Shown here: piece after piece, positions 35,549 through 44,041 of the stretch
Position numbering within the stretch: position 1 is the stretch's first letter
How the letters are laid out: each line of letters opens with the position of its first letter
DNA from: Streptomyces halstedii
GTDB taxonomy: Bacteria > Actinomycetota > Actinomycetes > Streptomycetales > Streptomycetaceae
Length of the DNA: 64,000 bases
Assembly: GCA_000720535.1 (NCBI GenBank)
Contig: JOAZ01000018.1
Location: forward strand, 83,112-147,111
Reading direction: 5' to 3'
Translations under genes and position numbers: made by a program
Notes under the pieces: generated by a model
The model's database searches: none
Told to the model about the DNA's origin: nothing
The model's input: the letters and a program-made list of their open reading frames with translations, nothing else

Positions 35549-36669
35549 CAAAGAAGTCCACGCACCCCGTGGAGTTGGAGACCGTCCTCAGCCTTCTCCT
35601 CCGGAACCAGATCAGCACCGGTGACTGGCCCGCAGGCACCGCCCTGCCCCTGCGTCTCCTCGCAGAGCGCTACTCGACGGACAGGCGCACCATGCGGCGG
35701 GTCCTTGACGCACTGGCCGCGGACAGCCTCGTCGAACGGAGCAGCCGCGGATGGCTGTCCATCGGCATGACGAAGGCGCTCTCCCCGCCGCCGTCGTCGG
35801 CGGACACATCACCCGCCAGACGCGCCGCGGCCGGCTCGCCCCTAGGTGTACCGGACAGCGTGGCAGCGAAGGCCCGGCGGATTGAGGGCATTCTGCGCCG
35901 TCGCCTGGAGGCAGGGGAGTACCCCCCTGGTTCCCATTTCCCCAGACAGGCCGACCTCTGCGCCGAGTTCTCCACGTCACAGACACCGGTCTCCATGGCC
36001 GTGCGGGCCCTCGCCGAAAACGGCCTGCTGGTCATGGGAACCGGGGGGCGGCCAACGGCGGTCGTCACCCCGTTGCCCGGCACGCCGCAGGCGCCTTTGC
36101 CGCTCCTGACGGGCGGTGAGCAGGACGCCGCCCACCGGTTGCGCACGTATATACATCTGCACAAATGGCGGCGGGGGGACCTCTATCAAGCCAACTCGGT
36201 CGCGGGCTTGGTGCCCGGCATCCCGGTGTACATGGATCTGCGGAATGTCCTTGTGCATCTGCGGGAGGAGAACCTGGTCGAGTACCAGCCTCCGCTCGGA
36301 TGGCGTCTCAACGTCGCGGGCACGGGGTGGGAACTCCCGGCCGGATGCCCTCTCTTCTTCTACATCGACCGCGAACTGCGAGACCGGTTCCGCGCAGGCC
36401 GTTACGTAGAGGGCACCCGCCTCTCCGTGCGGCACCTCGCCTACGGATTCAGCGCGCCGCAGAGCCAACTCCGCCGAATTCTGCGGACGCTGGTCAGCGA
36501 CGGACTTCTGCAGGCCGTGGACGCCGGCCACGTCGCCACCGGCCGGACCGAACGCGAGCCACCCGCCCCACCGCCCCGCATCCACATCCCGGGGCCGCGA
36601 CTGGCGCTGCCCAAGCCCTTCGAAAGCCGCGCGCAGCCTAGCGCCATGACGAGGACATCCCCGCAGTGA
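35545..36669 (+). CDS. Regulator with four GntR-like winged helices in tandem
   Basis: This 374-aa protein contains two clear GntR-type winged helices (about 8-75: LLLRNQISTGDWPAGTALPL, LAERYSTDRRTMRRVLDAL; and about 108-172: LRRRLEAGEYPPGSHFPRQA, LCAEFSTSQTPVSMAVRAL). Two further, more divergent copies follow (about 190-250, LRTYIHLHKWRRGDLYQAN; and about 265-330, RELRDRFRAGRYVEGTRLSV). All share the Y/W-x-x-G/A-x-x-L-P/S pattern after the first helix. No effector-binding domain (FCD, UTRA or aminotransferase) is present. It is probably a DNA-binding regulator of this locus. Coupling to the helical-repeat gene suggests joint action. Confidence 0.75.
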   Translation: MTKKSTHPVELETVLSLLLRNQISTGDWPAGTALPLRLLAERYSTDRRTMRRVLDALAADSLVERSSRGWLSIGMTKALSPPPSSADTSPARRAAAGSPLGVPDSVAAKARRIEGILRRRLEAGEYPPGSHFPRQADLCAEFSTSQTPVSMAVRALAENGLLVMGTGGRPTAVVTPLPGTPQAPLPLLTGGEQDAAHRLRTYIHLHKWRRGDLYQANSVAGLVPGIPVYMDLRNVLVHLREENLVEYQPPLGWRLNVAGTGWELPAGCPLFFYIDRELRDRFRAGRYVEGTRLSVRHLAYGFSAPQSQLRRILRTLVSDGLLQAVDAGHVATGRTEREPPAPPPRIHIPGPRLALPKPFESRAQPSAMTRTSPQ

Positions 36670-36739
36670 GGCGGGTCGACCCGGTCCACCCATCCACCCC
36701 ACAAGCGCAGTAATTAACCAGTGAGCGAGCGAGTATCCA

Positions 36740-37741
36740 ATGACCGTCACCGTGGACAAGTTGCCCCTGAGCCCGGTTCAGTTGAGGGCCATCACACTGC
36801 TGGCTGACGGCCTCGTGGACAAGGAGATAGCCGCCAACCTTCGGATGCCCCAGACCAAGCTGCGGCGGATCGTGCTGGAGGCCCGCAACGCCGTAGGCGT
36901 GGGCACCAACAGGGCCTTGGTGCACAGACTCCTGCAGGTCGGGCTGATCTCGCCCAGTGGCGCCCAGCGCGTGGACCCGGACGTCCTGACCCCGCTGCAG
37001 CGCAATGTGTGGCGGCTGCTTCCCATCGACGAGACGCAGTACTACCTGCCCGCCGTCATCGCCACCCGGCTCGGTCTGACCGCCGGGACGATCAGACCGG
37101 TGCTGGCTGCCATCAAGCGGCTAGCTGGGGTTGAGCTGCCGGCCTGCGTACGCATTGGGTACGAACTGGGCATCCTCGCCGACGACGACGAACTCGTCGT
37201 CCACCTGCCGATCACCCGCCGGAAACAGGTCCCGGTCCGTAGTACCTCGGCCCTCACGCCCCTCCCCGCTGCCACCCGCACACCACGACCCGCCCTGTTC
37301 GATCTTCTCCCCCGCGAGCTGGCCACCCTCAGCCCGGACCACACCGCGGTCCCGCCGGAGGCGCGGGTCCTGACCCTGCGCCTGCACGACGCCCGTGACC
37401 TCCTCGCCCGCATCGCCCCCACAGATGTAGGTCCCGCGATCATCGACCCGTACGCAAGGTGCGTCCGTCTCTTCCTCGCCCCCTCGACAGTCGGTGACGG
37501 CCGCCCGCAGTGCGGCAGCCTCGCCCGCCCCGACTACAAACCTCCACTGCCGCGGACCTCCGCCCCCTCCGGCGATACCGCCCACTGGCTACTCCCGCCC
37601 TACCTGGCGCCATGGGACTACCGCCTGCTCGCACCCGTGCTCGGCGACCTCAACACGTCACCAGCTCGACCCGCCTGCCCCGCCTCGGAGCGCGCACCAG
37701 GGCGGGGCAGGCCGTCGCCTCGCCTCAACGCCGTCGAGTGA
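36740..37741 (+). CDS. LuxR-type helix-turn-helix protein
   Basis: This 333-aa protein starts at ATG 36740. The N-terminus has a LuxR/GerE-like helix-turn-helix (LSPVQLRAITLLADGLVDKE, IAANLRMPQTKLRRIVLEAR, then VGTNRALVHRLL). The middle has a second helical segment (TPLQRNVWRLLPIDETQYYL) and the C-terminal third is Pro/Ala-rich. Unlike response regulators it has no receiver domain, and unlike LAL regulators it has no ATPase. It is probably a local activator or repressor. A second HTH-like element at about 75-125 is possible. Confidence 0.75.
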   Translation: MTVTVDKLPLSPVQLRAITLLADGLVDKEIAANLRMPQTKLRRIVLEARNAVGVGTNRALVHRLLQVGLISPSGAQRVDPDVLTPLQRNVWRLLPIDETQYYLPAVIATRLGLTAGTIRPVLAAIKRLAGVELPACVRIGYELGILADDDELVVHLPITRRKQVPVRSTSALTPLPAATRTPRPALFDLLPRELATLSPDHTAVPPEARVLTLRLHDARDLLARIAPTDVGPAIIDPYARCVRLFLAPSTVGDGRPQCGSLARPDYKPPLPRTSAPSGDTAHWLLPPYLAPWDYRLLAPVLGDLNTSPARPACPASERAPGRGRPSPRLNAVE

Positions 37742-37826
37742 CCAGTGCGAAGGAGCCCACCTACCTGATCAAGCCCCCCTGATCCCTGCCATTCGCCACT
37801 CGCCACTCGCCACCCAGGAGGCAACC

Positions 37827-39011
37827 GTGCACGCCGAGGACACCAACACCCGGGCTTGGCAGATCTATGGCCAGCGCCAACTCGCCCGCGCCTACACTCC
37901 TCCCGTACCCGACCGGCTCAGCTGGACGTCCTGGGAAGGTATTGGACCGGGAGCCGAGGTCCTCGGTGACGTCACCGGCCGCCGTGTCCTGGACATCGGC
38001 TCCGGGGCTGGCCACCACGCCGTCCACCTCGCCCAGGCACACGGAGCGCGTGTCACTGGCATCGAGTTGTCCGCGACGCAGTACGAACGCGCCGTCGGCG
38101 CCCACGCGGGCGTGGACGGCGCAGAGTTCGTCCAAGCCGACGTGACCGAGTACCTGGCCAGAACCGAGCCGTTCGACGCCGCGTACGCGATCGGAACCCT
38201 GGCCTTCATCGACCCACACCGCTCGCTGCCGGCACTGCGCGACGGCCTGCTTCCTGGCGCCCCACTGATCCTTTCGCTCCTGCACACCGACCTGCACGGC
38301 TGCGGTCCGTCCACCGAGGTCGCGCCCCGCGACCAGGTGATCCTGCTGCGCGACGACCCGCCCCTGCCGACGCAAATGTGGGTCCTGGCACCGCAACTGT
38401 GGGAGGACCTGCTCACCGAGTACGGCTTCCGCGTCGAGGCCATCGAACTGTTCCCGCACCACGACGAGAGCGCCTCGGTCATCCAGCAGCTCATCCGTGC
38501 CCGACGCCTTCCCGACCGGCCGGCGCGAGCCTCCAGCCGACCCCGCAGCACCCAAGCCCCGGCCGCCCACGCGGCAGTCGGCGTCGGAGCCATCCTGCTC
38601 AGCGAGCAGGGCATCCTGCTGGGCCGACACCACCGGGGCACCCTCGAACTGCCCGGCGGGAGCGTGGAGGCCCTTGGTGAATCCTTCGAGGACGCGGTCG
38701 TCCGAGAACTTGCCGAGGAAACCGGTCTGGTCGCTCGCACCGGCGACGTGGAACTGCTTGGCACGCTCGTCGATCAGGTCGAAGGCATCCTGCGGGTCAC
38801 CGTCGGCGCGCTCGTCCACGCCTGGCAGGGGCAGCCGGTCACACAGCCGGACGAGAACGTCGGCGACTGGGCGTGGTATCCGCTCGAACACCTCCCCGAC
38901 GGACTGTTCGTGTGCAGCGCCCAGATCCTCACGGCCTGGCGTCCCGACCTGCCCATCGACCATCCGCTGGCGCACTTCACCGCCTTCGCCCCTGCCAGTA
39001 GGCGCCGCTGA
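37827..39011 (+). CDS. Bifunctional SAM methyltransferase-NUDIX hydrolase
   Basis: The GTG at 37827 is preceded by AGGAGG at 37816. The 394-aa protein has an N-terminal class I methyltransferase (motif I VLDIGSGAGHHAVHLA, then GIELSATQY) to about residue 230 and a C-terminal NUDIX domain (about 250-390) with GGSVEALGESFEDAVVRELA followed by EETGL, a complete NUDIX box. I recall such fusions in other Streptomyces as a conserved architecture of unknown role. The two activities on one chain suggest a methylated nucleotide-linked metabolite. It is the first gene of the small-molecule run. Confidence 0.85.
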   Translation: MHAEDTNTRAWQIYGQRQLARAYTPPVPDRLSWTSWEGIGPGAEVLGDVTGRRVLDIGSGAGHHAVHLAQAHGARVTGIELSATQYERAVGAHAGVDGAEFVQADVTEYLARTEPFDAAYAIGTLAFIDPHRSLPALRDGLLPGAPLILSLLHTDLHGCGPSTEVAPRDQVILLRDDPPLPTQMWVLAPQLWEDLLTEYGFRVEAIELFPHHDESASVIQQLIRARRLPDRPARASSRPRSTQAPAAHAAVGVGAILLSEQGILLGRHHRGTLELPGGSVEALGESFEDAVVRELAEETGLVARTGDVELLGTLVDQVEGILRVTVGALVHAWQGQPVTQPDENVGDWAWYPLEHLPDGLFVCSAQILTAWRPDLPIDHPLAHFTAFAPASRRR

Positions 39012-39106
39012 CACGACAGCCGCGCGCCCGGTGCCCTCCTGCGACACGACATCGGTGCCGCACCCCCGGTAGTCACACACCGCTCAACTTCAAGCTGGAG
39101 TTCTTC

Positions 39107-40225
39107 ATGCCGCATCTCTCCACGCGCCGGTCCATGCTCTCGGACGGCGCAGTCGGCGCCGCCCGACTGCGCGATCTGGAGCAAGCTGCCCTGCGCCACG
39201 GAGTCCCCGTCGAGGACGTGCTATTAATCGCCGTCAACCTGTACGGAATCACCTCCGACCACGACCGGCACCGGGCCCGGGTCAACCTCCGGCTCGTACG
39301 ACGCCGCGACACTGCCTGGCAGATCATCGTCCCGCTGAACCAGCCGGCCAGCCCGTTCCGGCTCCGCGGCGACGAGCTGTCGCTGAACGGCTCGGTAGTC
39401 GCGCACGTCGAGCGCATCGACGCCGACGAGGCCGTCGGCGGGTACTTCCGCAACGACGGCCGGGCCGCGACCCTCAACCCCAACGCCCGAAGCCGGTGCG
39501 TCGGGTGCGGCTGGTGCCCGAACACCCTGGAAGCCGCCGCCGATCCGAGAATGCAGGAGGACCAGGGGCTCGATGACCTCCTACTGGCCCTTGGGGAGCA
39601 GCACCCACGTCGCAAACTGGCCGAGTTGGAAGAAGTCACCGTCTCCACCGGCTGCTTCGAGCGCGAGGGCGCCGCCGTCGCGCACCTGACCGCCCTGCGC
39701 CCCGCCCTGGAGCGTGCCGGCGTCACGGCCCGGATCGGCTTCCTCACCTCCGTGCTGCGCAGCAACGAGGCGTTCGAGATCATCGCGTCGCAGGTGTCGC
39801 CGTTCGTGCTCCGGCTGACGGCTGAGCACTTCACCCGGCGCGAGGCCCTCATGAAGGCCACCAAGGCCGACCTGCAGCCGGAGCAGATGCCGGACCTGCT
39901 GGCACGGGCGCGTAAAGCGGGGCTGGACACCTCGTACACGTACATCGTCGGCCTCGACCCGATGGAAGACCTTACCCGCGGTGTGAGCGAGCTGGTCGAC
40001 GAGGTCACCGCGTTCCCGAACATCCAGGTCTTCCAGGCACACAACCTGATCATGCAGGGGATGCGGACGCCAGGCGCGGAGAGCCTGGAGTACTACCTGC
40101 AGGCGCGCACGGCGATCGAGCGGGCCATGGCGCCGACCGGGCTGCGGCCGGTGGGCTGGGAGTGCTACCGGCCGCTGTGGTACTTCACCTACGCGGGAGA
40201 GGACCTCGTCGATGGGCTTCGCTGA
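39107..40225 (+). CDS. Radical SAM-like protein with CX2CX2C cluster motif
   Basis: This 372-aa protein carries three closely spaced Cys at 131, 134 and 137 (RCVGCGWCPN). This could ligate a 4Fe-4S cluster, although the canonical radical SAM spacing is CX3CX2C. The rest looks like a TIM-barrel fold with VTVSTGCFEREGAAVAHLTA, ARKAGLDTSYTYIVGLDPM and NIQVFQAHNLIMQGMR. An N-terminal segment of 110 residues precedes the cluster. The assignment is by overall pattern, so a different Fe-S enzyme remains possible. Leu40 is encoded by TTA (39224-39226), a bldA codon. The next gene starts within its last 14 bp. Confidence 0.65.
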   Translation: MPHLSTRRSMLSDGAVGAARLRDLEQAALRHGVPVEDVLLIAVNLYGITSDHDRHRARVNLRLVRRRDTAWQIIVPLNQPASPFRLRGDELSLNGSVVAHVERIDADEAVGGYFRNDGRAATLNPNARSRCVGCGWCPNTLEAAADPRMQEDQGLDDLLLALGEQHPRRKLAELEEVTVSTGCFEREGAAVAHLTALRPALERAGVTARIGFLTSVLRSNEAFEIIASQVSPFVLRLTAEHFTRREALMKATKADLQPEQMPDLLARARKAGLDTSYTYIVGLDPMEDLTRGVSELVDEVTAFPNIQVFQAHNLIMQGMRTPGAESLEYYLQARTAIERAMAPTGLRPVGWECYRPLWYFTYAGEDLVDGLR

Positions 40226-41261
40226 CCCGGTCATCGACCGGGTGAGAGTCGAGCGCCTCGACGAGAAGGTGGCGGGCCCGTGGGAGACCGGCGACAGCCA
40301 GTTCGCGGTGGCGGTCGAGTCCGGCGGGGTGGCCGGAGTGTTCGCTCCGGTCGACGAGTTGCCCGCCGCCTTGGTAGCCACCCGGCTCGGGCAGAGCGCT
40401 CTGCACCACCCGGTGGTAGACCACAACGGTCTGCTGCGCAAACTCCTGGGCGAACTCGGTCCGCACGCGGCGGGGCTCGGACGCTGGGCGGTCGGGGCGC
40501 TGGACTGCGCGGTATGGGACCTGCACGGGCACCTCGCCAGCCTCCCGGTCGCGGCCCTGCTCAGCGACCGTCCCGCAGGACAGGTGCCGGTCTACGCCTC
40601 CTGGCTCTCCCTGGACCTGACCGCGGCTTCGGCCGTCGAGTCGGTCAAGACCACCGCTGGCCAGGGGTTCGCCTTCACCAAATGGGCGCTGCGCGAGGCA
40701 GAAGCCGGCGAACTGGCACTGCTGGCCGAACGGGCTGCGCAGTGGGCGGGGCAGAGCGTGGCGGTCGACGCCCTGGGCACGTGGGGCTCCACCCGATCCA
40801 GGGAAGTTGCACGGCGGCTCACCCCGGAAGCCGTGCGCTGGGTGGAGGACCCACTCCCGCGGACCGATCTGGCCGCTTACACGCTTCTGCGCAGGCAAAC
40901 GAAAGGTCTACCGGTCGCGATGGGCGAGCGGCTGTCCTGCCTGGAGGAGGCCGCAGTCCTGCTGAGGCGATGCCGTCCGGAGGCGTTCACGTTCGACGCG
41001 GTGTGGTGCGGCGGCATCACCGAAGCGCGGGACTGGCTGGGTGTCGCTCACGATGCCGGGGTGCCCGTCCATCTGCACGGGCGGGCGTTCCTTCCCGCCG
41101 TGCACCTGGCCGCAGCCTTCCCTCACGCGGCGGGCGCGGTGGAGTACCAGGTGGTGTGGGAGCCACGCCGGCAGCGCACGCTGCGCGGCACGCTCCGGCC
41201 GGAGGGCGGGTATGTGGCCCTACCCGACCGGCCCGGTCTCGGGATGGAGGTGCGCCGGTAA
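40212..41261 (+). CDS. Enolase-superfamily enzyme (mandelate racemase/muconate lactonising type)
   Basis: This 349-aa protein has the capping-domain N-terminus and the modified barrel. Visible residues are Lys157 in FAFTKWAL (where the family has KxK), metal ligands Asp186 (VAVDALGTW), Glu212 (RWVEDPLP) and Glu239 (AMGERLS), and a late His pair (PVHLHGRAF). The second Lys of the usual KxK is replaced (KWA), so the specificity group is unclear. It would act by abstracting a proton alpha to a carboxylate. The gene overlaps the radical SAM gene and ends one base into the next gene. Confidence 0.85.
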   Translation: MGFADPVIDRVRVERLDEKVAGPWETGDSQFAVAVESGGVAGVFAPVDELPAALVATRLGQSALHHPVVDHNGLLRKLLGELGPHAAGLGRWAVGALDCAVWDLHGHLASLPVAALLSDRPAGQVPVYASWLSLDLTAASAVESVKTTAGQGFAFTKWALREAEAGELALLAERAAQWAGQSVAVDALGTWGSTRSREVARRLTPEAVRWVEDPLPRTDLAAYTLLRRQTKGLPVAMGERLSCLEEAAVLLRRCRPEAFTFDAVWCGGITEARDWLGVAHDAGVPVHLHGRAFLPAVHLAAAFPHAAGAVEYQVVWEPRRQRTLRGTLRPEGGYVALPDRPGLGMEVRR

Positions 41262-41710
41262 TGCCGAGGCACACAGGTGCGTTAATGGTCCGCGGACGAC
41301 TGGAGCGGCGCGAAGGAACCGTCCTGCTCGTCGTGGACGAGCGGCTGAGCGGACACGACACTTTCCTGTCGACAACTCTTCGCCTCGACCAGCCGGTGCG
41401 CCTGCCCGACCTCCCTGTCCGGATCCTTACATTCGACGACGTCACCGTCCTGGCACCCCTCGTCTCCGTCCTGCCCCAGTCGCAGGACGGCGAGGAGTGG
41501 GGCGGTACCTTGCTGATCCCGCACGGCACCCGCCCGCCAGCGATCCCCGACGACCTCGCCCAGGCCGCTGCCAAGGCCGGGGTCGACACCAGCAGCTGGT
41601 CGCCGGCCGAAGCCCGCCACCTGCTGACCTTCCTTAGCGAAGCTGGTTCCGGGCCAGTGCGCACCGAGCGGATCGGCCTGATCATCGCGGCTCTGGCGGG
41701 TCTGTCGTGA
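41261..41710 (+). CDS. Hypothetical protein with a bldA codon
   Basis: This 149-aa protein starts MPRHTGALMVRGRLERREG. The start shares one base with the preceding stop (TAATG). It is beta-rich at the N-terminus (VLLVVDERLSGHDTFL, LPVRILTFDDVTVLAPLV), with a short helical C-terminus. No family recognised. Leu8 is encoded by TTA (41282-41284). Tight packing between the enolase-like and HAD genes indicates a role in the same pathway. Confidence 0.7.
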   Translation: MPRHTGALMVRGRLERREGTVLLVVDERLSGHDTFLSTTLRLDQPVRLPDLPVRILTFDDVTVLAPLVSVLPQSQDGEEWGGTLLIPHGTRPPAIPDDLAQAAAKAGVDTSSWSPAEARHLLTFLSEAGSGPVRTERIGLIIAALAGLS

Positions 41711-42405
41711 ACGCAAGTGGGGTGCGGCTGGTGAGCCTCGATGTCGGATACACCCTGGGCGAGCCGTCAGGGACAACGCTGACGCAGCGCCTGGTGGAGC
41801 TGTCCCCGCTCCCGGCCCGTGAGGCGAAGCAGGTCGCCCAGCGGATCCTGCACGCCCTGGACCCGCGCCGTGATGCGGCGGGGCCGCAGACGGTGTGCGC
41901 CGCTCTGGGTCTCGCGCCGTCTGCCTTCCCCCACGACCACCACCCGCCTCACTTCACTCTGTGGCCCGGCGCGGTGGTGGCGGTGGCACGAATCGCCCGC
42001 ATCGTGCCAGTGGTCACCCTGTCGAACGTGAGCCACTGGGACGAGCGGGAGACCGACGTCGCCGCCCTTCTCGCCCCCCACCTCCGGGCCCACCACCCCT
42101 CGTGGCAGCTCGGGTTCACCAAGCCCGACCCACGCGCTGTGCAGACTGTTGCCTCGCTGCACGACCGTGATCCCGCGGAGGTGCTGCACGTAGGCGACAG
42201 CCTCGACTACGACGTGCGCGGCGCCCTCGCCGCCGGAGCCCAAGCTCTGTGGATCACCCCGCGCCCGCCGTCGGCCGAAGCCCTCCGGCTGCTGGCCGAG
42301 CACCCCGGGCGGGTCACGGTCGTGCCCGACCTCGCCCGCGCGGTCGGGCACATCGAGCAAACCGTCCTTCCGTCACCCCACACGATCAGGAGCACCACCC
42401 CGTGA
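41707..42405 (+). CDS. HAD-superfamily hydrolase with Asp-to-Gly change in motif I
   Basis: The GTG start overlaps the upstream stop. The 232-aa protein shows HAD motif I as VSLDVGYTLGE, motif II TLSNVSHW, the Lys in FTKPDPRAV and motif IV VLHVGDSLDYDVRGALAAG. In motif I the nucleophile Asp is present, but the residue two positions later, normally the acid/base Asp, is Gly. Such DxG variants occur, and phosphatase activity may be low or altered. The start of the next gene overlaps its stop. Confidence 0.85.
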   Translation: MNASGVRLVSLDVGYTLGEPSGTTLTQRLVELSPLPAREAKQVAQRILHALDPRRDAAGPQTVCAALGLAPSAFPHDHHPPHFTLWPGAVVAVARIARIVPVVTLSNVSHWDERETDVAALLAPHLRAHHPSWQLGFTKPDPRAVQTVASLHDRDPAEVLHVGDSLDYDVRGALAAGAQALWITPRPPSAEALRLLAEHPGRVTVVPDLARAVGHIEQTVLPSPHTIRSTTP

Positions 42406-43181
42406 GCCAGTTCGACACCACCGCCCCGTTCTACGCCGCCTACCGGCCCGGCATCCCGAAGGATGCCGTCGAGCTGCTCGCGCGGCGGGTGGCCGGCAAG
42501 GGGCACCCGGTCCTGCTCGACCTCGGGTCCGGCACCGGACAGGTCCCCCTCGCCCTGGCCGGGACGGTGACAGAGATCGACGTCGTCGAGCAGGACGCCG
42601 GCATGCTCGCCGAGGCAGACAAGGCGCTCGCCGGGCTGCCGGTCACCGTCCGCCTGCACAACGCCTCGGCCGAGCAGTTCACCCCGCGCTCCTCCACCCG
42701 GGCCGATCTCGTCACGGTCTGCCGCGCGTTCCACTGGATGGACCAGGAGGTGGTGTTGTCGCGTCTGGAGGGCATGACCGCGCCGGACGCGACCGTCGCG
42801 GTCATGGGCGACGGCAGCCTGTGGACCGCACGCACCGAGTGGACCGACGCCCTGCGGGACCTGATCCAGGAGTACCTGGGCGAGAAGCGTCGAGCCGGAG
42901 TGGGCAAGAAGTACGAGGCGCACGACCGGCCATACAGCGAGATCCTCGCCGAGTCCGCCTTCGGCCAGGTCGAGGAGCACACCATCGCCGTCGAGCGAGA
43001 GTGGACCACCGACACCGTGATCGGCTACCTGTACTCGACTTCCTTCGCCGCCCGGCCGCTGTTCGGCGAGCGAGTCGAGGACTTCGAGCGCCGTGCCCGA
43101 GCTCTGCTCGACAAGCACACCGCCGCAGGCGGGCTGATCGAGCACGCCTCCTTCCAGGTCGTCCTCGGCCAGCGCGGCTAA
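42402..43181 (+). CDS. SAM-dependent methyltransferase
   Basis: The GTG at 42402 overlaps the HAD stop (GTGA). This 259-aa class I methyltransferase shows motif I LLDLGSGTGQVPLAL, an acidic end of strand 2 (DVVEQDAGML) and the post-motif FHWMDQEVVL, resembling the Methyltransf_11/UbiE group that starts FDTTAPFYAAYRPGIP. Substrate is unknown; the neighbouring genes suggest a small polar metabolite. Confidence 0.88.
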   Translation: MSQFDTTAPFYAAYRPGIPKDAVELLARRVAGKGHPVLLDLGSGTGQVPLALAGTVTEIDVVEQDAGMLAEADKALAGLPVTVRLHNASAEQFTPRSSTRADLVTVCRAFHWMDQEVVLSRLEGMTAPDATVAVMGDGSLWTARTEWTDALRDLIQEYLGEKRRAGVGKKYEAHDRPYSEILAESAFGQVEEHTIAVEREWTTDTVIGYLYSTSFAARPLFGERVEDFERRARALLDKHTAAGGLIEHASFQVVLGQRG

Positions 43182-43199
43182 CCCGCTCCTCCCTCTACG

Positions 43200-43225
43200 C
43201 CGGGGCGGCCCACTCCCCGCCCCGG
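43200..43225 (+). terminator. Hairpin between methyltransferase and PhyH genes
   Basis: CCGGGGCGG and CCGCCCCGG form a perfect 9-bp stem with an 8-base loop. No U-tract follows. It may attenuate transcription inside the operon, since the next gene has its own strong ribosome binding site (GGAAGGAG). Confidence 0.5.
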
Positions 43226-43255
43226 CTGTCCCGTCCCTCCGGAAGGAGAACCACC

Positions 43256-44026
43256 ATGCCCCGACCTCAGACGTGGAGCGACTACGAGCGGCGCCGGTTC
43301 CTCGACGACGGCGTCCTCATACGCCGTGGCCTGGTCCACGGCGAAGTCCTGTCCCGGGCCCGTGACCTCGTCAGCGGCTGGTTAGCCGAGGCGTACGACC
43401 CCGCGCGGCTCACCGCCTACACCGAACGCAGCTTCGCCCCCGAGCTGGAGGAGCACCCCGGCCTCCTCGCCGTCTACCAGCACAGCGGCCTGGCGGAGCT
43501 GGCCGGAGATCTTCTGCGGCCTGCGAGGACCGCCCCGGTCACGCGGGCGCAGATCCAGATCCGGCTTCCGCACGGCGCGCAGCAGCCGGTGAAGCGGATG
43601 CACGTCGATGGCGTCTCCTGCCCCCACCTAGAACCCCGCGACCTGCGCACGTTCACCTTCATCGTCGGCGTCGTCCTGGACGGCAGCGCCACTGCGGACG
43701 CGGGCGCTCTGCACTACGTGCCCGGCGGGCACCACCAGATGGCCCGGTTTTTCGCCACGGACTGGGCTCTGGGTCAGCCGGCCCAGACCCCCGACGACAT
43801 CGACGCCCAGGACGGCACCGCCTTCACGGCCGAGCCCGGCGACGTGGTCGTGATGCACCACCTCGTCCCGCACCGGGTCGGCATCAACACCAGCAGCACC
43901 CCGAGGGTGATGGCGTACTTCCGCGTCCACCACGCCCAGCACACCGACCTTGCCCTGCGTGCCCTGTCGGACCCGTGGCTGGAGTACCCGGCGCTCGCCG
44001 ACCTCACCCGCCCCGGCACCGCGTGA
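43256..44026 (+). CDS. PhyH-family Fe(II)/2-oxoglutarate oxygenase
   Basis: This 256-aa protein from ATG 43256 (GGAAGGAG upstream) has the phytanoyl-CoA dioxygenase facial triad: His116-x-Asp118 in KRMHVDGVS and a distal His in VVMHHLVPHRVGIN, with LHYVPGGHHQMARF between. Such enzymes hydroxylate or halogenate small substrates and are frequent in natural-product clusters. Leu43 is a TTA codon (43382-43384). A second PhyH gene closes the operon at 46799. Confidence 0.85.
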   Translation: MPRPQTWSDYERRRFLDDGVLIRRGLVHGEVLSRARDLVSGWLAEAYDPARLTAYTERSFAPELEEHPGLLAVYQHSGLAELAGDLLRPARTAPVTRAQIQIRLPHGAQQPVKRMHVDGVSCPHLEPRDLRTFTFIVGVVLDGSATADAGALHYVPGGHHQMARFFATDWALGQPAQTPDDIDAQDGTAFTAEPGDVVVMHHLVPHRVGINTSSTPRVMAYFRVHHAQHTDLALRALSDPWLEYPALADLTRPGTA

Positions 44027-44041
44027 GAAAGGGAGAGCACC

